DNA of 64,000 nucleotides, taken from positions 1 through 64,000 of the forward strand of contig CAVOKZ010000038.1 in NCBI GenBank assembly GCA_963696625.1, given 5' to 3'. Positions 26,059-34,779 of this stretch are shown here, in pieces. The notes under the pieces are model-generated. The model searched no databases, had not been told where the DNA came from, and was given only the letters and a program-made list of their open reading frames with translations. A program made the translations under genes and the position numbers. This DNA is from JAWVFN01 sp963696625 (lineage in GTDB: Bacteria; Actinomycetota; Thermoleophilia; Solirubrobacterales; 70-9). Every line of letters begins with the position of its first letter. Position 1 is the first letter of the stretch.

Positions 26059-27515
26059 GCGTGTCCGCGGAGCCCGCCGGCGAGACGAGGCAGCACTACG
26101 GGCTGACGCTCGCGGTGCTCGTGCTGTCGGCGCTCGCCTTCGCCCTCTCCCAGACCCTCGTCGCCCCGGCGCTGCCCGAGATCCAGCGCGAGCTGGGGAC
26201 GTCGACCACCGCGGTCACCTTCGTGCTGACCGCCTACCTGCTCGCCGCCTCGGTCGCCACCCCGATCGTCGGGCGCCTCGGCGACATGTTCGGAAAGGAG
26301 CGGATGCTGTTGGTGACGCTCATCCTCTTCGCGGTCGGATCGCTGGTCGCGGCGCTCTCGCACTCGATCGGCGTCCTGATCGCCGGGCGGGCGATCCAGG
26401 GCGTCGCCGGCGCCGTCTTCCCGCTCTCGTTCGGGATCATCCGCGACGAGTTCCCCCCCGAGCGGGTCGCGACCGGGATCGGGCTGATCAGCGCCACCTT
26501 CGGGATCGGCGGCGGCGCCGGGCTCGTCTTGAGCGGCGTGATCGTCGACAACCTCTCCTACGAGTGGATCTTCTGGCTCGGGCTCGCCGTAGTCTGCGTG
26601 GCGATCGTCGCCACGCATTTCTTCGTGCCCGAGTCACCGGTGAAGAGCCCGGGGCGAGTCGATTGGGGCGGGGCGGCGCTCCTCTCCGGGGGCCTGGTCG
26701 CGCTGCTGGTCGCGGTCAGCGAGGGGAACTCGTGGGGCTGGGGGTCGGGCCGGGTGATCGGGCTGTTCGCGGCCGCGGTGGCGTTCCTGAGCGTCTGGAT
26801 GAAGTTCGAGGCAAAGCAGCGCGATCCGCTCGTCGACATGGCGATGATGCGCGACCGCGCGATCGCGACGACCAACGCCACCGGCTTTCTGATCGGCTTC
26901 GGGATGTTCGGCTCGTTCATCCTGATCCCCCAGTTCGTGCAGATGCCGCCCGCGGCGGGCTTCGGCTTCGACGCCACGGTGACCGAGGCGGGGCTCTTCA
27001 TGCTTCCCTCGGCCGGGATCATGCTGTTCGCCGGCCCGCTCGCCGGCTGGCTGGGCGGGCGCTTCGGCTCGAGGCTGCCGCTGCTGATCGGGACTGCGGT
27101 CGCGAGCGGCTCCTTCGTCTTCCTCACCCTCGCCCACGACGAGCGCTGGTCGATCTACGCGGGCAGCGCCTTCATGGGGCTTGGGATCGGCTTCTCGTTC
27201 GCGGCGATGGCGAACCTGATCGTCGAGGCGGTCGACCAGACGGAGACCGGCATCGCGACCGGGATCAACACGATCATGCGGACGATCGGCGGCTCGCTCG
27301 GCGGCCAGATCGCGGCCAGCGTCGTTGCGGCCCACGTCGCCGCCACCGGGCTGCCGGAGGAAACGGGGTTCACGATCGCGTTCGCGCTCTCCGCGGTCGC
27401 CGTTGCGTTCGCCTTCGCCGCTGCCATGGCGATACCTCGCAGGTCGACGCACTCCAGAAGCGCGCCGACACCGGTTAACGCGAGCGCGGAGCACGCCCGG
27501 TCGGCGGCGGAGTGA
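26055..27515 (+). CDS. MFS multidrug exporter, DHA2-type
   Basis: 486 residues from GTG 26055, coupled to the 49-codon ORF; GTG 26061 is an alternative. The N-half carries GRLGDMFGKERML (motif A) and the AGRAIQGVAGAVFPLSFGIIRDE helix pair with the DHA2-type motif C glycine run (GIGGGAGLVLSGV, about 156-168). About 14 membrane segments; the C-terminus is a cytoplasmic Ser/Arg/Ala tail. It should export a lipophilic drug with proton exchange under control of the MarR protein two genes upstream. A second DHA2 pump is at 21989. Confidence 0.92.
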   Translation: MSVSAEPAGETRQHYGLTLAVLVLSALAFALSQTLVAPALPEIQRELGTSTTAVTFVLTAYLLAASVATPIVGRLGDMFGKERMLLVTLILFAVGSLVAALSHSIGVLIAGRAIQGVAGAVFPLSFGIIRDEFPPERVATGIGLISATFGIGGGAGLVLSGVIVDNLSYEWIFWLGLAVVCVAIVATHFFVPESPVKSPGRVDWGGAALLSGGLVALLVAVSEGNSWGWGSGRVIGLFAAAVAFLSVWMKFEAKQRDPLVDMAMMRDRAIATTNATGFLIGFGMFGSFILIPQFVQMPPAAGFGFDATVTEAGLFMLPSAGIMLFAGPLAGWLGGRFGSRLPLLIGTAVASGSFVFLTLAHDERWSIYAGSAFMGLGIGFSFAAMANLIVEAVDQTETGIATGINTIMRTIGGSLGGQIAASVVAAHVAATGLPEETGFTIAFALSAVAVAFAFAAAMAIPRRSTHSRSAPTPVNASAEHARSAAE

Positions 27516-27648
27516 GCTGAGGCGTTGGCGGCGGCGAGGGAGCCGACTGCGGAGCGCGATCCTCGGCTGCCTCGCGCTCGGCCCTGACGACCAAGCTCCG
27601 CGCTGGCGCGCGATGCTGCGGCTGCACCAAGCGATGCGTAGATATTCG

Positions 27649-27660
27649 CCGAACGGTCGG
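27649..27660. promoter_or_regulatory. dyad CCGAACGGTCGG upstream of tetR
   Basis: A 12-bp dyad with one mismatched pair, 35 bp before the TetR start at 27696. On the reverse strand the extended site reads AACCGACCGTT, sharing the AACCGRYCGK core with the sites at 2651 and 30858. Probable autoregulatory operator. Confidence 0.4.
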
Positions 27661-27695
27661 TTTCTTGGGCGTGTTGTCGGCTACGATCCGGCCGC

Positions 27696-28322
27696 ATGGA
27701 GGCCGCCTCAGGTGCGGAGCACCGCTTCGCCAGTCGCAAGGGCGCGAGGCGGGCGCAGGCGATCATTGAGGCGGGATATCGATGTCTGGCGCGGGACGGC
27801 TACGCCCGTACCTCGATGCAGCGGATCGCCGACGAGGCCGGCGTGCAGAAGCGGATGCTGCACTACTACTTCGATACACGGGAGAAGCTCTTTGCCGAGC
27901 TCGTCGCCTACCTGGGCGATCGGATGCTCCAACCGGTCGAGCAGGCGATCTCGGGCCTCGAGGACCCCGAGCAGATCGTCAACCTGGGCTTCGATCGTCT
28001 CTGGAGCGAGCTCGTAGCCGAGCCCGAGCTGCAGCGTGTCTACCTCGGGCTGGTCTCGGAGTCGGTGGGCGATCCAGCGCTGCGCGCTGCGATCGTCGCC
28101 GTGGGCGACCGCTACCGCGAACTGATCCGCCGGCTGATCTCCGATATCAGGTCGCAGGGCTGGACGATCAAGCTCCCCGAGGAGACGATCGCGATCGGGA
28201 CGATCGCCGCCGTGCAGGGCCTGGCGTTGCAGTACCTCGAGCGCGGGCAGAGCCGCGAGCTGAGCGAGGCGACCGAGGGCTTCAAGCGCTGGCTCCTCGG
28301 ACTGGTCGAGCCGCCGCGGTGA
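27696..28322 (+). CDS. TetR/AcrR-family transcriptional regulator
   Basis: 208 residues from ATG 27696. The helix-turn-helix spans RRAQAIIEAGYRCLARDG and MQRIADEAGVQKRMLHYYF. The C-terminal ligand domain is of the KstR2/FadR-like size and has VSESVGDPALRAAI. Its stop overlaps a beta-lactamase-fold hydrolase start (GTGA at 28319), so the two are co-translated. It may also act on the MMPL gene at 30923, whose upstream dyad shares its core sequence; that is an inference. Confidence 0.92.
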   Translation: MEAASGAEHRFASRKGARRAQAIIEAGYRCLARDGYARTSMQRIADEAGVQKRMLHYYFDTREKLFAELVAYLGDRMLQPVEQAISGLEDPEQIVNLGFDRLWSELVAEPELQRVYLGLVSESVGDPALRAAIVAVGDRYRELIRRLISDIRSQGWTIKLPEETIAIGTIAAVQGLALQYLERGQSRELSEATEGFKRWLLGLVEPPR

Positions 28323-29245
28323 GCGTCGAGGTCGCCAGGCCCGCGCCGGGCGTCCGCCGCCTGACGCTTGCGCTCGAGCTTCCCTCTCCCGACCATATCC
28401 ACTGCTACCTTCTCGAGCTGCCCGGCGGCGAAACGTTGCTGGTGGATACGGGGATGGCCGGCACCGCGGCACAGCTCCGCGAAGCGCTGGAGGTCGAAGG
28501 CGCGCCCTCCCCGCGCGTGCTGATCACCCACGGCCACGTCGACCACTGGGGCGCCGCGGCCGAGATCGCGGACACGGTGCTCGCCCACGCCGGCGTGCGT
28601 CCGTCGCTTGCATATGCCTCGGGCCGCGGTATGCCCTCCCCCGAGAGCTGGCCGGCCGGGTTACCGGATCCCGAGGAGATGGAGCGCGCGTTCGGGCGCT
28701 TTCGCTCGCTGGTCAGCGGTGTTCCGGGAGTGGAGCCGATCGCCGACGGGGACCGGATCGCCGACTGGGAGGTCGTGTGGACGCCCGGGCACGATCCGGG
28801 CCACGTCTGCCTCTACCGTTCGAGGGACGGCGTTCTCGTGACCGGCGATCTCCTGCTGCCCGGCTACACGCCCAACATACAACCGCCGATGGAGGGCGAC
28901 GGGGACGCCGTCGCCCAGTTCCTCTCCTCCCTGAGACGGGTGGCCGAGCTCCCGATCAGCGTGGTGCTTCCGGCGCACGGGGAGCCCTACCCGGACGCGC
29001 GCGGCCGGGCTCGCGAGCTGATCGAGCACCACGAGCGCCGGCTTGCGGAGCTCGCCGGCCGACTCGGCGCCGACGGGGCCGCCGTCTCCGAGCTGACCGA
29101 GGCGCTGTTCGACCAGCTTTCGGCCTCCGAGGACCGAATGCTCGGGAACCTCGAGACGATCGCGCATCTCGAGCACCTCCGGCACCGCGGCCTGGCTCGC
29201 CCCGGTGACGATGGCCGCTGGTACCCCGCGACATCCGTCAACTAG
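28319..29245 (+). CDS. metallo-beta-lactamase-fold hydrolase
   Basis: 308 residues from GTG 28319, overlapping the tetR stop. The zinc motif THGHVDHWG (HxHxDH, about 63-71), WTPGHDPGHVCLY, TGDLLLPG and the final His in LPAHGEP give a full two-zinc site. The C-terminal helical extension (ELIEHHERRLAELAGRL and LGNLETIAHLEHL) is typical of the LACTB2/glyoxalase II-like group with a winged end domain. It should hydrolyse a thioester or similar bond. Its TAG stop (29243-29245) lies inside the CTAG end of a palindromic insertion element, so the stop may be part of the insertion target. Confidence 0.9.
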   Translation: MSVEVARPAPGVRRLTLALELPSPDHIHCYLLELPGGETLLVDTGMAGTAAQLREALEVEGAPSPRVLITHGHVDHWGAAAEIADTVLAHAGVRPSLAYASGRGMPSPESWPAGLPDPEEMERAFGRFRSLVSGVPGVEPIADGDRIADWEVVWTPGHDPGHVCLYRSRDGVLVTGDLLLPGYTPNIQPPMEGDGDAVAQFLSSLRRVAELPISVVLPAHGEPYPDARGRARELIEHHERRLAELAGRLGADGAAVSELTEALFDQLSASEDRMLGNLETIAHLEHLRHRGLARPGDDGRWYPATSVN

Positions 29246-29409
29246 TGGGTCGTCCAGGAACGTCGTGCCTGAAACGGCGAGACCCAGGCGCCGCCGGGCA
29301 AGGACGCAGGGAGCCGGAATGGCAGCGCCATTTCGGCGACCGAGGACGCAGATCCGGCGGTGATCTGGGGCCGCCGTTTCGGGTGCGACGTTTCGGGACG
29401 GCCCACTAG
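29242..29409 (+). mobile_element. 168-bp near-palindromic MITE-like element, copy 1
   Basis: The element begins CTAGTGGGTCGTCC and ends GGACGGCCCACTAG. Its terminal inverted repeats match at 32 of the first 38 positions without gaps, and partial symmetry continues to a central hairpin AATGGC-AGC-GCCATT, so the whole element folds on itself. Copy 2 at 47930 is identical by eye but inverted. It has no coding capacity. CTAG at both ends may be a target duplication. The left CTAG contains the stop codon of the upstream hydrolase. Likely a non-autonomous transposable element; no matching transposase is in the window. Confidence 0.8.
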
Positions 29410-29489
29410 CTTCGCTATGGCAATGGCCGACCTTGGGCAGCACGCGCGCCGGCGGGTGACCACCCGCTTCTGGGAGAATCTTCCCCGTT

Positions 29490-29506
29490 CGGTACATTAT
29501 GTTCCG
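29490..29506. promoter_or_regulatory. 17-bp dyad CGGTACATTATGTTCCG before P450
   Basis: Seven of eight pairs match around a central T, 44 bp upstream of the GTG start of the P450 at 29551. AT-rich centre and position fit a TetR-type operator. Confidence 0.5.
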
Positions 29507-29550
29507 CTCGCTCATGAGGTGCAATCCGGATTCTGCGATGGAGGTCGAGA

Positions 29551-30804
29551 GTGTCATCTGAAGCACGGCAACTGGACGAGGTTCTCCTCACGGAGCGAGA
29601 GCTGTGGCTCGACGGCCCGCCGAACGAGCTCTTCAAGCGCCTGCGCGCGGAGCATCCCGTCCACTGGTCGCCCCGGATCACCGAGTTCCCGCATGAGGCC
29701 GGCTACTGGTCGGTGAGCCGGGCCGACGATGTCGAGGAGGTCAGCCGTGACTGGGAGCTGTACTCCTCGGAGGAGGGCGGCGTCGCCCTGGTCACCGATG
29801 CGGTCCTCCCGCTGGAGCTGATGCGGGCGATGTTCATCTCCATGGACCCGCCCAAGCACGACCGGCTGAAGGCGCTGTTCCAGCGAGGGTTCACGCCCAA
29901 GCGCATCGCCATGCACGAGGACGACATCCGCGCGATCGCGACGGGAGTCCTCGACCGGCTGGATGGCCGCGAGACGTGCGATCTCGTTGACGACGTCGCG
30001 CAACCGGTGGTGTCGCGGGTGATCGGGAGCTTCATGGGCATCCCGCCGGAGGACGATGCGATCTGGGCGCGGCTGATGAACACCATCCTCGGCACCGGCG
30101 ACCCAGACCTCAACCCCGACTTCGACCGGGTCATGGAGCGCGACGTGCCCGAGGTCTTCGAGCGCTGCAGCAAGCTCATCGCAGACCGTCGCGAGCGTCC
30201 GACGAACGACCTCACCAGCGTGCTGGTGCACGCCGAGGTTGACGGCGAACGACTTGAGGAGCACGAGATCGTCATGGGCTTCTTCCTGCTCGTAGCCGCC
30301 GGCAACGACAGCACCAAGGCCACCTACTGCAGCGCGATGCGGGCGCTCATCGAGCACCCCGAGGAGCGCCGCAAGCTGCTCGGCGACCCGTCGCTGATCC
30401 CGAGCGCGGTCGAGGAGGCCCTGCGCATGTTCCCGGCTTTCTCGCACTTCCGGCGCACGGCGACGCGCGACACCGACCTCGGCGGCTGTCCGGTGCACAA
30501 GGGCGACAAGGTCGTCATGTGGTACGTCTCCTCCAACCGCGACGAGTCGCGCTATGAGGACCCGGCTCGCTTCGACGTCACCCGGGACCCTGAGCACCAG
30601 GCGTTCGGGGCCGGCGGCCGGCACTTCTGCCTGGGCGCCGCGCTGGCCCGCCTCGAGCTTAGGATCCTGCTCGAGGAGACGCTCTCCCGATTCCCTTCGA
30701 TGACGCTTGCGGGCGAGCCACAGCACGCACAGTCGCCGTTCATCAACCAGCTCAAGACCCTGCCGGTGCACCTGCGCGCGGGCGCGGCGGAGGAAGCTCA
30801 CTGA
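29551..30804 (+). CDS. cytochrome P450 (soluble bacterial class, CYP125/142-like)
   Basis: 417 residues from GTG 29551 with a GGAGG site. The oxygen-activation motif is AAGNDST (249-255), where Asn replaces the usual His of AGHET, a feature of CYP125, CYP142 and related sterol or fatty-acid enzymes. Glu289/Arg292 form ExxR, and FGAGGRHFCLG gives Cys360 as heme ligand. FISMDPPKHDRLKALFQRGF is the C-helix. It needs a ferredoxin partner not encoded nearby. Side-chain oxidation of a sterol or lipid is a reasonable guess given the mce operon, but the substrate is not shown. Confidence 0.93.
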   Translation: MSSEARQLDEVLLTERELWLDGPPNELFKRLRAEHPVHWSPRITEFPHEAGYWSVSRADDVEEVSRDWELYSSEEGGVALVTDAVLPLELMRAMFISMDPPKHDRLKALFQRGFTPKRIAMHEDDIRAIATGVLDRLDGRETCDLVDDVAQPVVSRVIGSFMGIPPEDDAIWARLMNTILGTGDPDLNPDFDRVMERDVPEVFERCSKLIADRRERPTNDLTSVLVHAEVDGERLEEHEIVMGFFLLVAAGNDSTKATYCSAMRALIEHPEERRKLLGDPSLIPSAVEEALRMFPAFSHFRRTATRDTDLGGCPVHKGDKVVMWYVSSNRDESRYEDPARFDVTRDPEHQAFGAGGRHFCLGAALARLELRILLEETLSRFPSMTLAGEPQHAQSPFINQLKTLPVHLRAGAAEEAH

Positions 30805-30854
30805 ACGGGACCGAGTGCCGCGCGGCGCAAGCTGTCAGATGCCGCGGCGATTAA

Positions 30855-30872
30855 GTTAACCGATCGGTACAC
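30855..30872. promoter_or_regulatory. dyad GTTAACCGATCGGTACAC before mmpL
   Basis: The core ACCGATCGGT is a perfect palindrome (30859-30868) and the outer GT/AC pair also matches. It is 51 bp upstream of the mmpL start and belongs to the AACCGRYCGK set. TetR-type operators commonly look like this. Confidence 0.5.
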
Positions 30873-30922
30873 TCCTGGGGAGTTCCGGGCATGGGCCTTC
30901 GACCGACGCAAAGGCGGTAGCG

Positions 30923-33900
30923 ATGCAGGCAGCGACAAACCTCGCCCTTAGGCGCCCGCGCCTGGTCCTCGGCGCCTGGGTCGCCCTGGTCATCGCCCTC
31001 TCGGGCCTCGGTTTGGGGGTGCAGTCGCGTCTCACGCAGAGCATCCTTGCCGTTCCCGGGACGGAGTCCGCGCAGGCGATCGAGCTCGCTCGGGAGCGCT
31101 TCGGGGAAACCGTCACGGCGCCGGTCCTGCTCGAAGGGCCGCCGGGAGCGATCGACAGCCAGGGCCCCGCTTTGGCCGCGGCCCTCTCGCAGCGCGACGA
31201 TGTTCGCGTGCTCTCGCCCTGGGACCGCGGCCAGGGCACCGAGCAGCTTCGCCCGCGACCGAACGCAGCACTCCTCGTCGCCGCGATCGACCGCCCCTAC
31301 AGGGAGGCCTTCGACGTGATCGCACCCGAGCTTCGCGAGCAGGTCGAGAGCGAAGTCGATCCCCCGATTCGCGCCCGGGTCACCGGCATGCCCGCGATCG
31401 GAAACGGGCTCAAGGACGAGTCCTATTCGGCGGCGAGGCGGGCCGAGCTGATCGCGATCCCAATCCTGATCCTGGTCCTCCTCGCCGTCTTTCGCTCGCC
31501 CGTTGCGGCCGGCATCCCCGCGTTGGCGGGACTGGGAACGGTCGCCGCCTCATTCGGGGGGCTGTGGTTGCTCGCCTCGGCGCGCGAGATCGATCCGATC
31601 GCCACCAGCCTCGCCTCGATGATGGGACTTGCGCTCGGTGTCGACTACTCGCTGCTGATGGTCTCGCGCTTTCGCGAGGAGCTCGCGGCGGGGGCCTCAC
31701 CGTCGGAGGCGGCCGCAACCGCCGGGGGTGCCGCCGGCCGCACAGTCGTCTTCGCCGGCGTCGCCCTGATCGTGGCCATGTTCGTCTCTCTCGTGCTCGC
31801 ACCGGGCGACCTGCTGTTCTCGGCGGCGAGCGGGGTGATCGTCGCGACGGTGCTCTCGATCGGCGCGGCCCTGCTGGCGATGCCGGCAGCCCTCCTTCTG
31901 GCAGGCCCGAACATCGACCGCTGGCGGCTCGGCCGCGAGGCCTCCGGGCGCTCTCGCTGGGTGGCCGGAATCGAGCGGCTGCTGCGCCGCCCGGGCCTGG
32001 CCGCTGCGGGCCTGCTCGCGCCGTTGCTCTTGCTGGCCGTGCCGGCGCTGGCGCTTGAAACCGGTCCGCCCGACGTGCACCAGCTCCCCGCCTCGAGCGA
32101 GGCTCGCCAGGACTTCGAAGCGGTGAAGAAGGTCATGGGCCCGGGCTGGGCGGCGCCCTTTGACGTCATCGTCTCGACAGAGCACGGGACGATCACCGAC
32201 CCGCAGCGGCTCGCGCGCATCGAGCGATGGCAGCGCGATGTCTCCCAACTCGACGGCGTCTCCCAAGTCGTCGGGCCGGGCCAGATCGCCGAGGAGAGCT
32301 CGCTCACCCGGACCGCCGCACCGAAGGCCGACCGCGGCTACCGGGCGCTCGGTCGCCTCCGCGATGGCCTCCGCCGTGCCGATCGGGCGATGGTGGAGCT
32401 GCGTACCGGTGTCGCCCGGGGCGCGCAGGCGGCTGAGGCGATCAGCAGCGGAGCCGAGAGGGCCTCCGAGGAGACCGGTGAGCTCAGCGGGACTCTGCAG
32501 GCTCCCGGTGCCCGGGAGCTCTCCGCCGCCCTGGCCCGCGCCGAGCGCGGCGCGAGCAGGCTCGAAGGCGGGGCGGCCGAGGCCTCCGATGCATCCTTGC
32601 GGCTCGCTGAAGCGATGTCCGAGTCGGCCCGGCAGGCGCACTCGATGCTGGTGCCGGGGGCGAGCGCTCTCGCGGAGGAGTTGAGAAGAGGGAGCGGCGA
32701 CCTCGGCAGGCTGCGAGAGCCGGCCCAGGTCGCCGAGCGCGAGACCGACAGGGCTCTCGCGGCTTTGAAGGCGATGAGTGTCGGCAAGGGCGATCCGCAG
32801 TACCTCGCCGCGCTCGAGGCAAGCGCCCGGGCCTACGCGGCGATCAGCGGTCGCGATCCGATCAGCGGCGCGCCCGCCGACCCGCGCTACCGCGGCCTCG
32901 ACGCCGAGCTCGCCACGGGACGGGCGCGGCTTCTCGAGGCCGCCGCGGGCGCGGACCAACTCGCCGCCGGAACCGAGGGGCTCGCCGGCGGGATGCAACG
33001 GCTCGCCGATGGCTCGCGAAGGCTCTCCGAAGGCCTCGAGCGCCTCAGGGAGGGCAATGCCCGTCTACAGGAAGGCCTCGCGCGCCTCGCGGACGCCGGC
33101 CGCGGCTTCGACGAGCGGGCCGCGCAGCTCGGCCAGGGTGCCGAGCAACTGATCGCCGGTCTGGCCCGACTCGAGCGCGGTTCCGCGCAGCTCGCGAGCG
33201 GCCTCGACGACGGTTACGGCCGCTCGGGGAGGCTGGAGGCGGGCCTCGGGCAGCTCTCGGCGGGCTCGGCGCGGATCTACGGCAACGCCCGCTCGGCCCG
33301 CACGCAGCAGCGCATGCGCTCTCCGCGCCTGCTCGACTCGGGCTACCTGACCCTGGCTGCGCTCGAGGGGTCGCGCCGGCGCGACCGGGAGGGCGCGCAG
33401 TTCGCCGTCAACCTCGACCGCGGCGGCCAGGCCGGGGCGATCATGGTGATCCCCGAGTCCGACCCCAACGACCCCCGGACGGCCGAGCTTCGCGACACCC
33501 TCAGCGAGCGAGCGGACGAGCTCGCCGCGCAGACCGGAGCGACGACCGCCGTGGGAGGGCCGGCGGCGCAGCTCGCCGACTACGACCGGGAGACCTCCTC
33601 GCGGCTGCCGCTGCTGATCCTTGCGCTGGCGCTCGTCACCTATCTCATGCTGGTCCCGATCTTCCGCTCGCTGCTGCTGCCCGCCGTCGCCGTCGCCCTC
33701 AACCTGGTCACGGTCGCGGCGACCTTCGGGGCCCTCGCCCTCCTCTTCGAGGGCGAGACGCCGCTGCTCGGCGGCCCCGGGTACATCGACGCCGTGGCGA
33801 TCAGCGCGATCTACACGGTGATCTTCGGCCTCTCGCTCGACTACGAGGTGTTCCTGATCACCCGCATGCGCGAGGCATGGCTGCGCAGCGGCGATACCGC

Positions 33901-34192
33901 CCAGGCGATCGCCTACGGGCTGGAGCGAACCGCGAGCGTGGTCACCGGCGCCGCAGCGATCATGACCGGTGTCTTCTGCGCCTTCGCCCTGACCGAGGTG
34001 GCGAACACCAGGCAGTTCGGCGTCGGCCTCGCGATCGCCGTGATCCTCGACGCGACCGTGGTCCGCCTCGTGCTCCTTCCCGCCGCGATGAGACTGCTCG
34101 GGGACCGGTGCTGGTCGATGCCGGCACCCCTGGAGCGCCGCCTGCCGCGCCTCGACCCCGAGGGAGCAGCCGAGGGCAGCCAGCGTGCGTGA
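30923..34192 (+). CDS. MMPL/RND-family lipid or drug exporter
   Basis: 1089 residues, larger than the common 700-residue MMPL. Two RND halves: the first with a periplasmic porter region after TM1 and MMGLALGVDYSLLMVSRFREE (about 234-254), the second with VIFGLSLDYEVFLITRMREAW, both carrying the Asp-Tyr pair used for proton flow. Between the halves a long periplasmic insert of over 350 residues is made of heptad repeats (LRDGLRRADRAMVELR, GLERLREGNARLQEGL), predicted coiled coil as in the larger MmpL and YhgE-like proteins. It should export a lipid or toxic compound across the membrane. It stands alone behind a strong dyad operator. Confidence 0.92.
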   Translation: MQAATNLALRRPRLVLGAWVALVIALSGLGLGVQSRLTQSILAVPGTESAQAIELARERFGETVTAPVLLEGPPGAIDSQGPALAAALSQRDDVRVLSPWDRGQGTEQLRPRPNAALLVAAIDRPYREAFDVIAPELREQVESEVDPPIRARVTGMPAIGNGLKDESYSAARRAELIAIPILILVLLAVFRSPVAAGIPALAGLGTVAASFGGLWLLASAREIDPIATSLASMMGLALGVDYSLLMVSRFREELAAGASPSEAAATAGGAAGRTVVFAGVALIVAMFVSLVLAPGDLLFSAASGVIVATVLSIGAALLAMPAALLLAGPNIDRWRLGREASGRSRWVAGIERLLRRPGLAAAGLLAPLLLLAVPALALETGPPDVHQLPASSEARQDFEAVKKVMGPGWAAPFDVIVSTEHGTITDPQRLARIERWQRDVSQLDGVSQVVGPGQIAEESSLTRTAAPKADRGYRALGRLRDGLRRADRAMVELRTGVARGAQAAEAISSGAERASEETGELSGTLQAPGARELSAALARAERGASRLEGGAAEASDASLRLAEAMSESARQAHSMLVPGASALAEELRRGSGDLGRLREPAQVAERETDRALAALKAMSVGKGDPQYLAALEASARAYAAISGRDPISGAPADPRYRGLDAELATGRARLLEAAAGADQLAAGTEGLAGGMQRLADGSRRLSEGLERLREGNARLQEGLARLADAGRGFDERAAQLGQGAEQLIAGLARLERGSAQLASGLDDGYGRSGRLEAGLGQLSAGSARIYGNARSARTQQRMRSPRLLDSGYLTLAALEGSRRRDREGAQFAVNLDRGGQAGAIMVIPESDPNDPRTAELRDTLSERADELAAQTGATTAVGGPAAQLADYDRETSSRLPLLILALALVTYLMLVPIFRSLLLPAVAVALNLVTVAATFGALALLFEGETPLLGGPGYIDAVAISAIYTVIFGLSLDYEVFLITRMREAWLRSGDTAQAIAYGLERTASVVTGAAAIMTGVFCAFALTEVANTRQFGVGLAIAVILDATVVRLVLLPAAMRLLGDRCWSMPAPLERRLPRLDPEGAAEGSQRA

Positions 34193-34319
34193 GCGCCTCG
34201 GCTCGCTTGCGGCGCCCGCGGCGAGGTGAGGAGCGATGGCGGCGGGGGAACTGCAAGGAACTACGACGCAGAGAATGGACCGAACCCAGGGGGCTGGCCG
34301 GTCTCGTTGGCTTTCTGCC

Positions 34320-34739
34320 TCAGCCGGGCTCGAGCTCGCGCGTCTCCCACCAGTCGTCGCCGTAGTCGATCGTGATCTCCGCGCCCGCGGGGATGTCGCG
34401 CAGGGCGGTGAAGGCGAGCGCGTCCTCGGCGTGCTCGGAGTACTCGGCGTTGGGCTCGGCGGAGTGGTTGTAGAGGCTGCCGTAGCCGAGCATCAGCACC
34501 GATTGGCCCGGATTGCGGTTGGAGTAGAGGACGTAGTCGGCGAGGGCGCCCCCGGCGTCGTTCTCGCCGAGCTCGACGGTGGGGCAGATCTCGATCGTCT
34601 CGCCCTCGGAGATGTCCCGTCTCGCGTAGACGCCGCGGCCGTGCGGGCCCTGCTTGATCTCCAGCGCCGTCGGAGGCGTGATTTCCCCGCCGCTCTCGTC
34701 GTTCACCGGCGCGAGTCTACGGCCCCGGTCGTCACTCAA
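34320..34739 (-). CDS. SET-domain protein-lysine methyltransferase-like protein
   Basis: 139 residues. HGRGVYARRDISEGETIE (33-50) begins the SET fold, GYGSLYNHSAEPNAEYS (85-101) contains the pseudoknot motif NHS (91-93), and ITIDYGDDW (122-130) carries the catalytic Tyr126. It uses S-adenosylmethionine to methylate a lysine; bacterial targets are mostly unknown. The start is a TTG at 34737-34739, or GTG 34704-34706 which loses only 11 unstructured residues. It is divergent from the metallopeptidase-like gene, 40 bp away. Confidence 0.88.
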   Translation of the reverse strand: MSDDRGRRLAPVNDESGGEITPPTALEIKQGPHGRGVYARRDISEGETIEICPTVELGENDAGGALADYVLYSNRNPGQSVLMLGYGSLYNHSAEPNAEYSEHAEDALAFTALRDIPAGAEITIDYGDDWWETRELEPG

Positions 34740-34779
34740 ACGCCTGGGCCGAGGATCCCACCTCTCTAACGTTCATCGC

